DNA from: an uncultured Planctomycetia bacterium
GTDB taxonomy: Bacteria; Planctomycetota; UBA1135; GCA-002686595
NCBI GenBank assembly: GCA_938003765.1
Contig: CALKYE010000132.1
Coordinates: 1 to 5,434 of the forward strand
Reading direction: 5' to 3'
Length of the DNA stretch: 5,434 bases
Each line of letters opens with the position of its first letter. Position 1 is the first letter of the stretch. The notes under the pieces were generated by a model that was not told the DNA's origin, searched no databases, and worked only from the letters and a program-made list of their open reading frames with translations. The translations under genes and the position numbers were made by a program. Positions 1 through 5,381 of this stretch are shown here, one piece after another.

Positions 1-50
1 GCGCTTGGCTCCAGCGGCAGGCTGGAAGCTGGCGTGCGCCGAAGGACGCG

Positions 51-830
51 GTGATACTCGCGCGCCCTCCAGCTACGGCGACACCCATGGCACCGATCCT
101 TCAAGTCCGCGAGCTCTACAAGTTCTTCGACAAGCGCGAAGGTGCGGCGCCCGTGCTGCGCGACGTCAGCTTCGCGGTCGAGGCCGGTGAGTTCGTCTGC
201 ATCATGGGGCCGAGCGGTTCGGGCAAGTCGACCTTGCTGCACATGCTGTCGGGGCTCGACTCGCCGACGGCTGGCTCGATCGAGCTCGCCGGCAAGAACC
301 TCAAGACCCTCTCGGACGGCGAGCGCACCCTGCTGCGCCGGACGCAGATCGGGTACGTGTTCCAGTTCTTCAACCTGATGCCCAACCTGAACCTGCTCGA
401 GAACGTGGGGCTTCCGCTGGCGATCCAGGGGGAGCACCCGTCCAGTCACGCGGAGACGATCCGCGGACTGCTCGCGCGCCTGGGGCTGAAGGGCAAGGAG
501 GAGCAGTTCCCTCACCAGCTCTCCGGCGGCGAGATGCAACGCACCTCGATCGCGCGCGCGTTGGCCGGCGGACAGCCGCTGCTGCTGTGCGACGAGCCGA
601 CGGGCAACCTCTCGCAAAAGGCCGGGGCCGAGGTGATGAGCTTCCTGCGTCAGATCTGCGACCAGGACCACAAGACCGTCGTGCTCGTGACTCACAATCC
701 GCGCGACGCGACCTTTGCAGACCGCGTGCTGTTCCTGGTCGACGGGGCGCTGGACCAGGAGCACGCCCTGCGTGGCCCGGGCCTCACGGTGGAGCGCATC
801 CACGAGCAGCTCGCCGCGCTGCACATCTGA
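51..830 (+). CDS. LolD/MacB-type ABC transporter ATP-binding protein
   Basis: Cytoplasmic ATPase subunit of a type VII (LolD/MacB/FtsE-like) ABC system, which powers work on envelope substrates rather than classical import. Numbered from the GTG at 51 (259 aa), I see Walker A GPSGSGKST at 53-61, Q-loop Q105 in VFQFFNLMP, signature LSGGEMQR at 157-164, Walker B LLLCDEP at 177-183 with catalytic E182, and H-loop H215 in VTHNP. The DEPTGNL after Walker B is typical of the LolD/MacB branch, but the D-loop aspartate that normally follows is Ser188. The start is uncertain: GTG 51 has AAGGA at 42-46, while ATG 87 (247 aa, MAPILQVREL) fits the usual family N-terminus better but lacks a clear ribosome site. 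No permease is adjacent; the FtsX-like permease at 2614-5238 is the likely partner. Family call is firm; the transported substrate is unknown. Confidence 0.93.
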   Translation: MILARPPATATPMAPILQVRELYKFFDKREGAAPVLRDVSFAVEAGEFVCIMGPSGSGKSTLLHMLSGLDSPTAGSIELAGKNLKTLSDGERTLLRRTQIGYVFQFFNLMPNLNLLENVGLPLAIQGEHPSSHAETIRGLLARLGLKGKEEQFPHQLSGGEMQRTSIARALAGGQPLLLCDEPTGNLSQKAGAEVMSFLRQICDQDHKTVVLVTHNPRDATFADRVLFLVDGALDQEHALRGPGLTVERIHEQLAALHI

Positions 831-853
831 AGCCGTTCCGAACAGATTCGTTC

Positions 854-883
854 GTCACACACTAGCGGCGGGTGTCGTATTCT
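854..883 (+). promoter_or_regulatory. Possible sigma70-like promoter before the redoxin gene
   Basis: GTCACA (854-859) and TATTCT (878-883) are separated by 18 nt, and each matches its consensus box at four of six positions. Transcription would start near 890, leaving a leader of about 78 nt before the ATG at 968. It lies in the 137-nt gap after the ATPase gene, where an independent promoter is plausible. The match is weak and could be chance. Confidence 0.25.
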
Positions 884-967
884 CCCCATGCCGCTGGCCC
901 CTGGGCCCGGCGCGATTCCACGGCAACACTCGCGCTCTGCGCGCGACTTCAGAAAGTCGAGTTGATC

Positions 968-1645
968 ATGAACTCCAAGTCTCTATCCACGCTCGCGTTC
1001 CTCGCGGCGCTGGCGCTCCCGGGCGCGGCGTTGCAGGACAAGCCTGCCCAACCCGAGTCGAAGCCCGCGCCGGCTGCGCCCGACGAGAAGCTCAAGCTCG
1101 GCTCCACGGTCGCGGAGACGGTCGAATTGCGCGACATGGACGGCAAGGCCATCACCTTCAAGGAACTGCGCGGCAAGGTCGTGCTGATCCACTTCTGGTC
1201 GGACCGCTGCCCGGCGGAGAAGCACGCCGATCCGGTGATGAAGTCGCTGGAGGCCTACTACAAGGACAAGAAGGACGTGGTCCTGGTCGGCATCGCTTCG
1301 AACCAGAACGAGATCGGCCCCAAGCCCGAGCCCGATGCGGACTTCTCGAAGCTCTACGAGAACTACCGCAAGAAGCTCAAGGACCTGGGCTTCACCCACA
1401 AGATCTACATCGACCACGGCAACAAGATCAGCGCGCTGTTCGGCGCTCGCTCGACGCCGCACTGCTTCGTGATCGACGCCAAGGGCGTGGTCAGCTACGC
1501 CGGCGCGCTCGACAACAACCTCAACGAGGACAAGGGCGACGAGGCGAAGATCTACGTGCGCGACGCAGTAGACGCGCTGCTGGCCGGCAAGGACATCGAG
1601 GTCAAGGAAACGCGCCCGTACGGGTGAAGCATCAAGACCAAGTGA
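968..1645 (+). CDS. Exported redoxin (AhpC/TSA-like), predicted selenoprotein with C-terminal Sec220
   Basis: Thioredoxin-fold redoxin, probably a thiol oxidoreductase or peroxiredoxin-like protein acting outside the cytoplasm. From ATG 968, residues 1-22 or so are a Sec-type signal peptide (basic K4, hydrophobic LAFLAALALPGAA), followed by an Ala/Pro-rich linker to about 40 and the redoxin domain from about 45. Cys81 lies in FWSDRCPAEKH, a single-Cys CP site rather than CxxC. STPHCF at 162-167 holds the expected cis-proline P164, with an extra Cys166. The frame meets TGA at 1625-1627 after KETRPYG, then continues S-I-K-T-K to a TGA stop at 1643-1645. Related redoxins, as I recall them, end in G-C-[ST]-I-K, so the TGA stands exactly on the conserved C-terminal cysteine, and I read it as selenocysteine 220 of 225 aa. 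A hairpin at 1644-1660 could be the SECIS. ATG 968 is preferred over GTG 872 because it begins the signal peptide; AGAAAG at 951-956 is only a weak ribosome site. Without recoding it would be a 219-aa protein lacking its tail cysteine. Confidence 0.8.
1625..1627 (+). other. In-frame TGA read as selenocysteine (redoxin Sec220)
   Basis: The codon falls between GGG (Gly) and AGC (Ser) in P-Y-G-[TGA]-S-I-K-T-K. It matches the cysteine of the G-C-[ST]-I-K tail of this redoxin group. A true stop follows five sense codons later. Recoding is inferred from alignment to the remembered family motif and from the downstream hairpin; it was not measured. Confidence 0.7.
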
Positions 1646-1660
1646 GTCCCGTGCGGACTC
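1644..1660 (+). promoter_or_regulatory. Candidate SECIS hairpin of the redoxin gene
   Basis: GAGTCC (1644-1649) pairs perfectly with GGACTC (1655-1660) around the 5-nt loop CGTGC. The loop begins 22 nt after the UGA at 1625-1627. Known bacterial SECIS elements lie shortly downstream of the UGA, with a short stem and a small apical loop carrying a G in its first two positions; this one has G second. The stem overlaps the last two bases of the real stop codon at 1643-1645, so most of it is in the 3' untranslated region. It would be the binding site for SelB. Confidence 0.55.
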
Positions 1661-1677
1661 CATCGATTTGAACCAAC

Positions 1678-1700
1678 GCGGCCCGCGACGAGCGGGCCGC
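1678..1700 (+). terminator. Strong GC hairpin between the two selenoprotein genes, possible terminator
   Basis: GCGGCCCGC (1678-1686) pairs perfectly with GCGGGCCGC (1692-1700) around a 5-nt loop GACGA. There is no run of T after it, so it is not a classical intrinsic terminator. It ends 17 nt before the ATG at 1718, just upstream of the ribosome site. It could be a partial terminator, an mRNA-stabilising 3' end for the redoxin transcript, or a structure that affects initiation of the next gene. Confidence 0.35.
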
Positions 1701-1705
1701 AGCCT

Positions 1706-1710
1706 TGGAG
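1706..1710 (+). promoter_or_regulatory. Ribosome binding site of the TlpA-like gene
   Basis: TGGAG lies 7 nt before the ATG at 1718, the best-placed Shine-Dalgarno-like site of the four genes. It supports the start that yields an intact lipoprotein signal peptide. Confidence 0.5.
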
Positions 1711-1717
1711 CTGTCTC

Positions 1718-2260
1718 ATGCGAACCCTCTTCCCGTTGGTGCTTGCCCTGTTGTCGCCGCTGAGCGCATGCGGCGGAAGCGACACTCCCGAGCCGTCGCC
1801 GCCGGCCGCGCGCGCTGCGCAGGTTGCGCTCGTCGACGCAGAGCAACTGGCGGCGAAGATCGCGGCCGCCAAGGGGCGCGGTCTGCTCGTGAACCTGTGG
1901 GCGATGTGGTGAGCGACCTGCATCGAAGAGATGCCCGACCTCGTGAAGGTCGCCAACGAGAACCGTGAGAAGGGCCTGGACGTGCTGCTGGTCGACTACG
2001 ACCTCCAGACGCCCAAGGCCGATCCCGACAAGACGCTCGAGCGCGTGCAGCGCTTCGTCACCGCGCGCAAGTGGGGGCTCGACGTCGCGATCCTGCGCGC
2101 CGATCAGATCGACGCGTTCCACGACCGCTACGACCTCCCCGGTCCGATTCCGGTCACGCTCGCCTTCGACAAGCAGGGCCAGCTCGTCGATCGACAGGAA
2201 GGCGAGTGCGACGCCGCGCGCTTCGAGGAACTCGCGCAGCGCGCGCTCGCGGTCCGCTGA
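1718..2260 (+). CDS. TlpA/ResA-like thioredoxin-fold lipoprotein, predicted selenoprotein with WUATC active site
   Basis: Envelope-anchored thiol:disulfide oxidoreductase. Read through the TGA at 1910-1912 it is 180 aa. Residues 1-18 form a lipoprotein signal peptide (MRTLFPLVLA..., lipobox LSAC with lipidated Cys18), followed by a Pro/Ala-rich linker to about 35 and the thioredoxin fold from about 38. The strand LLVNLWAMW leads into Sec65-Ala-Thr-Cys68, then IEEMPDLVKV, the normal context of the TlpA/ResA/thioredoxin W-C-x-x-C-x-x-E-M-P motif. The cis-proline P145 is in GPIPVTLAFD, followed by the usual KQGQLVDR turn. Thus only the attacking cysteine is altered, and the reading frame is intact on both sides. 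Cys163 (EGECDAA) is an extra cysteine. The gene starts 72 nt after the redoxin stop. A caller stopping at TGA would give a 64-aa fragment and a 109-aa fragment from 1931. A pseudogene or sequencing error is the alternative, made unlikely by the matching case next door. Confidence 0.85.
1910..1912 (+). other. In-frame TGA read as selenocysteine (lipoprotein Sec65)
   Basis: The TGA lies between TGG (Trp64) and GCG ACC TGC (Ala-Thr-Cys68), so it takes the first, nucleophilic position of a CxxC motif. UxxC is a well-known form of bacterial thioredoxin-like selenoproteins. The same frame then runs 116 more codons to its stop with clear thioredoxin-fold features. Confidence 0.82.
1936..1952 (+). 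promoter_or_regulatory. Candidate SECIS hairpin of the TlpA-like gene
   Basis: CGACCT (1936-1941) pairs perfectly with AGGTCG (1947-1952) around the 5-nt loop CGTGA. The loop starts 29 nt after the UGA at 1910-1912 and has G in second place, within the accepted bacterial SECIS geometry. The loop shares CGTG with the hairpin at 1644-1660. It is inside the coding region, encoding part of PDLVKV. A 5-bp hairpin at 1920-1934 (GCATC, loop GAAGA, GATGC) sits directly before it and could fold at the same time. Confidence 0.55.
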
Positions 2261-2613
2261 GCGTCGACACGACTCGCACGCTCCCGCTCGGCAGCCGCCG
2301 ACGGTGCGCAAGCCCTGGACGCGGGTGATCGATCGCAGCCAGCGACGACGCGCCCGACGGAACACTGCGACACGAGCGGCGCACCGAAGTTGCGCTCTCG
2401 ACGCGACCGCTCACAGTTCTGAGCGCATCCACCAGCCGGCGTGGGGCAGCGGCAGCTCGCGCCAAACTCGCGCCGCGCGCGAACTGCGCCCGCCGCCGAA
2501 GCGCGCAGCGACAGTAGAGTCTCGCGGCCGCTACGCGCAGTTCGCGTGCGCGCACCCTCTCGCCGAGGGCCGCGCGCCGACGAACTCGACGGGAGCGAGC
2601 ACACTCCAACTCC
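2261..2613 (+). other. 353-bp gap without a recognisable gene, before the permease
   Basis: I find no convincing protein gene here on either strand; the open frames are Arg/Ala-rich and look like GC-driven shadows. An imperfect terminator-like hairpin, GAGCGT (2259-2264) with ACGCTC (2278-2283) and a 13-nt loop, overlaps the stop codon of the lipoprotein gene but lacks a T-run. TAGAGT at 2515-2520 resembles a -10 box but has no -35 partner at normal spacing. CCCTC/GAGGG (2555-2559 with 2565-2569) forms a small hairpin about 45 nt before the permease start. The length suggests that the permease has its own promoter, but I cannot place it. Confidence 0.4.
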
Positions 2614-5238
2614 ATGGGACTGGCCGCCACGATCGCGCGCCGCAGCCTCTTCCAGAGGCCCGGCCGCACGCTGTTCTCGATCCTCGGCATCGCGGTGGGC
2701 ATCGCCACCGTCGTCGGGATCTTCACGCTCGATCACAACACGCTGCGCGTGCGCTCGCACTCCGCCGACCCCGACTGGCGCGCGGAGATCGAGGTCAGCC
2801 CGAGCAAGGCGCTCGAGGATCCGCGCGCCGCACTGAGCGCCGTGCCCGGTGTCACGGACATCAGCGCTGCGTTCCAGTCGCAAGCTTCACTGTGGACGGG
2901 GGATCCGTCGCGCGGCGCGGGCACGCGCGTCGCCCTGATCGCGATGGAGCCCGACAGCGCGCGCGAGCTGGGCGGCTACTTCCTCGCCGCGGGTCGCGAC
3001 CTCGCGCCGCGGGCCGCGCGCAACGAAGTGCTGATCGGCGAACGGCTGGCCGAGGAACTGGAGATCGAGATCGGCCAGCAGATCCAGATTGCGCCGCCGC
3101 GGCGTGCGCCGGCTCGCGACTGCGTCGACGGCGAGTGGAAGGTGCGCGAGCGCGAGGTCGGCGCCCGGCCCTCGCCCACCAGCTTCGAAGTCGTCGGCGT
3201 GATGGGGCGCGAGGGCATCGGCCGCAAGGGCGGCGGCGAGGTCGTGCTGATCGACTTCGCCGTGGCGCGCCAGATCTACGTCGGCTCGCACATCGACCCG
3301 CGCTACTGGGTCAAGCGCGACCCCGCGATCAATCTGGAGACGCTGCAGTCCAACCTGGGCGAGGCCTGGTCCTACGACCTCAAGAAGAGCGTGATCATCG
3401 GTCAGGCCGCCGACGAGCGCGCCTTCCGCAACGGCGTGCGCTTCGCGGGCCTGATGGCGCTCGTGCTGGGGCTGTTCGTGATCTTCCACTCGCTGTCCAT
3501 GTCGCTGCTCGAGCGCGTGCGCGAGGTCGGGATCCTGCACGCGCTCGGATCCTCGCGAGCACAGGTCGCGCGCGTGTTCTTCACCGAGGCCGTGCTCGTC
3601 GCCGGCGCCGGCGGACTCCTGGGACTCACGCTCGGCGTCGCGTTGGCGTGGCGCCTGCTGCGCTGGAACATCACCACCGTCGGCATCGGCGGCGTCGATT
3701 CGAACGTGCTGCGGCAAGTGTTCGAAGTGCCCTGGCCGGTGGTGGCGCCGCTGGTCGGCGCCGGAGTCGCGATCGCGCTCGTCGGCTCGGTCTATCCGCT
3801 CGCCAAGGCGCACAGCGCCAACGCGGTCGCGGCGTTGCGTGGCGAGGAACTCGCCGGCGGGCGCAAGGGCTCGCGCGGCTTCCAGTTGCTCGCCGCGGCG
3901 CTGCTCGCGCTGGTGATCCCCGGCGTGTACTTCGGCGTCGTGCCGGTGATCGGCGAGCAGGAGAGCGAGCTGGTCGGAGTGATCCTGCTCGGCATGGCCG
4001 TGCTCGCCATGCTCGTCGCCGCCCCGCTCGTGGCGCCCAGCGTGATCGCGTGGGTGTGCAGCGGGCTCGCGCGACCGTTCGAGCGCGCCTGGCCGCTGTC
4101 GGGTCAGCTCGCGGCGCGCGCGATCCGCAACGGTCCGGCGCGCGTCGCTGGCGGCGTGGCCGGACTGGCGCTGGTGACGGCCGGGTTCGTCGGTCTGCAC
4201 GGCATGACGGGCGCGCTCGAGGCGGAGATCGACGTGTGGAGCGCCGAGGCGTTTCGCGACAAGGTCTACGTGCGCCAGATCGAGCCGCGCAGCCTCGCCG
4301 ACCTGCGCGCTGCGTTCGCTCAGCATCCGGAAGTGCTCGGGATCGAGCCCAACGAGGCGCGCACGTATTCGCCGTTCCTGCTGGTGGGTTTGAGCGAGGA
4401 CGAGCTCGCGCGCTACGGCCCGTGCAAGGAGGACCCGAGCCTGATGGCGGCGCTGCGCGACCAGAAGGGCGTGATCCTGTCGCGCCGTGTGGCCAAGCAC
4501 CGCAACTACGCCGTGGGCGACGCGGTGCACGTCGACACCCCCGGCGGACGCGTGCAGAGCTTCCCGGTCGTGGCGATCAGCGACGCGTACGGTTACTTCC
4601 CGCGCCCCGACGAGCGTCTGTACGGCGTGGTGAGCGAGCGCTGGATGCGCGAGCTGTTCTGCATCGACGCGCAGGAGTCGGTCGGCGCCTTCGCCGTGCG
4701 CTTCGTCGACGGGTTCGACCAGGGCGAGGCCGAGCGCATCGTGCGCGAGACGCTGGGCGTGCCCCCCAACTCGGGCGCGGGGGTGGTGGAGACCGGCGCG
4801 TTCCTCTACGGCTGGCACTCCAAGGACATCGCGCGCGACTTCGTGCTGTTCGACATCATCATCCTGCTGACGGTGATGCTCGCGGGGTTGGGCGTGCTCA
4901 ACGGCCAGCTCCTCTCCGCGCTCGAGCGTTCGAAGGAACTCGGCGTGCTGAAGGCGCTGGGCGCGTCGCGCGCGCAGATCGCCGGTCACGTGTTGCTCGA
5001 GAGCTTGGTCGTCGGCGCGATCGGCGGGGGACTCGGCGCGGCGCTCGGCGCCGGCCTGACGCCGGTGATCGTGCGCGCGCTGCGCGTCGTCTCGGGCCTG
5101 CCGCTGCCGTCCGTCGGCCCGGGCTGGTGGTCGCTGGCGGGCTGGGGTGGCGCGGTCGTCGTCGCCGTGCTCGCCGCGCTGTACCCGATCTGGCGCATGA
5201 ACCGGGGCAACGCCGTCGCCGCCGTTCGAACGGGCTGA
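2614..5238 (+). CDS. Two-module FtsX/MacB-type ABC transporter permease
   Basis: Inner-membrane permease of the type VII ABC class, 874 aa, with two FtsX modules in one chain as in YbbP-like proteins. TM1 is at about 20-38, followed by a MacB-PCD-like extracytoplasmic domain at about 40-270. TM2-TM4 lie near 275-298, 322-346 and 373-397, TM5-TM6 near 423-446 and 453-481, and TM7 near 511-530. A second extracytoplasmic domain spans about 535-740, and TM8-TM10 lie near 745-767, 793-822 and 841-860. The two coupling-helix motifs, ERVREVGILHALGSSRAQ (300-317) and ERSKELGVLKALGASRAQ (771-788), contact the ATPase and are hallmarks of the family. Cys170, Cys604 and Cys683 fall in the outer domains. 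ATG 2614 is the first start that gives the expected short N-terminus before TM1; GGGAG at 2591-2595 is too distant for a good ribosome site. Likely partner: the ATPase at the start of the window. The family is clear; lipoprotein release, efflux and hydrolase activation all remain possible. Confidence 0.93.
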   Translation: MGLAATIARRSLFQRPGRTLFSILGIAVGIATVVGIFTLDHNTLRVRSHSADPDWRAEIEVSPSKALEDPRAALSAVPGVTDISAAFQSQASLWTGDPSRGAGTRVALIAMEPDSARELGGYFLAAGRDLAPRAARNEVLIGERLAEELEIEIGQQIQIAPPRRAPARDCVDGEWKVREREVGARPSPTSFEVVGVMGREGIGRKGGGEVVLIDFAVARQIYVGSHIDPRYWVKRDPAINLETLQSNLGEAWSYDLKKSVIIGQAADERAFRNGVRFAGLMALVLGLFVIFHSLSMSLLERVREVGILHALGSSRAQVARVFFTEAVLVAGAGGLLGLTLGVALAWRLLRWNITTVGIGGVDSNVLRQVFEVPWPVVAPLVGAGVAIALVGSVYPLAKAHSANAVAALRGEELAGGRKGSRGFQLLAAALLALVIPGVYFGVVPVIGEQESELVGVILLGMAVLAMLVAAPLVAPSVIAWVCSGLARPFERAWPLSGQLAARAIRNGPARVAGGVAGLALVTAGFVGLHGMTGALEAEIDVWSAEAFRDKVYVRQIEPRSLADLRAAFAQHPEVLGIEPNEARTYSPFLLVGLSEDELARYGPCKEDPSLMAALRDQKGVILSRRVAKHRNYAVGDAVHVDTPGGRVQSFPVVAISDAYGYFPRPDERLYGVVSERWMRELFCIDAQESVGAFAVRFVDGFDQGEAERIVRETLGVPPNSGAGVVETGAFLYGWHSKDIARDFVLFDIIILLTVMLAGLGVLNGQLLSALERSKELGVLKALGASRAQIAGHVLLESLVVGAIGGGLGAALGAGLTPVIVRALRVVSGLPLPSVGPGWWSLAGWGGAVVVAVLAALYPIWRMNRGNAVAAVRTG

Positions 5239-5239
5239 G

Positions 5240-5252
5240 CCCTCGCCGAGGG
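5240..5252 (+). terminator. Possible weak terminator hairpin after the permease
   Basis: CCCTC (5240-5244) pairs with GAGGG (5248-5252) around GCC, one base after the permease stop codon. A second self-complementary stretch, GCGCGTTTGCGCGC, follows at once. There is no T-run beyond TTT, so termination here is uncertain. Some stop signal is expected because the downstream tRNA has its own promoter. Confidence 0.3.
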
Positions 5253-5336
5253 GCGCGTTTGCGCGCGCGACCACGCTCGCCGGAGGCGGACTTCCGAGCG
5301 CGGTTCCGAGTCGCGCGCGAAGCTCTCGCGCACCCC

Positions 5337-5365
5337 TTTACGCCCACCCCGCGCGCCGCTAGGAT
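5337..5365 (+). promoter_or_regulatory. Sigma70-type promoter of the tRNA-Asp gene
   Basis: TTTACG (5337-5342) and TAGGAT (5360-5365) are exactly 17 nt apart, each four of six to consensus. The predicted start near 5372 is about 10 nt before the tRNA. The stretch after the -10 box (CTCCGCCCCC) is a GC-rich discriminator, typical of stable-RNA promoters subject to stringent control. Confidence 0.65.
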
Positions 5366-5381
5366 CTCCGCCCCCAAAGGC

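Noticed and set aside
715..1671. 318-codon + strand frame overlapping the end of the ATPase and the redoxin
   Set aside because: It is out of frame with both real genes, is dominated by Arg, Gly and Ala, and lacks any domain signature.
1718..2260. Pseudogene or frameshifted remnant
   Set aside because: There is no frameshift and only one TGA, on the catalytic cysteine, with well-kept family features on both sides. The neighbouring redoxin has the same situation at its own conserved cysteine. Two independent nonsense mutations in just these codons are unlikely.
983..2365. Long open frame on the - strand across the two selenoprotein genes (460 codons)
   Set aside because: Arg/Ala/Val-rich composition without recognisable motifs; it overlaps two + strand genes with clear signal peptides and thioredoxin folds.
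5222..5233. 12-bp perfect palindrome CCGTTCGAACGG at the end of the permease gene
   Set aside because: It lies within coding sequence (Ala-Val-Arg-Thr-Gly) and occurs once here. Without a second copy or known binding site I cannot support an operator or terminator role.
51..5238. A genetic code in which TGA is a sense codon throughout
   Set aside because: The ATPase (828-830), lipoprotein (2258-2260), permease (5236-5238) and extended redoxin (1643-1645) all end sensibly at TGA, so TGA still works as a stop.
2887..5274. Long open frame on the - strand opposite the permease (795 codons)
   Set aside because: It has a low-complexity composition rich in Arg, Ala, His, Asp and Gln, with no domain or hydrophobic pattern. 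It is the usual antisense shadow of a GC-rich gene; the + strand frame has clear FtsX motifs.
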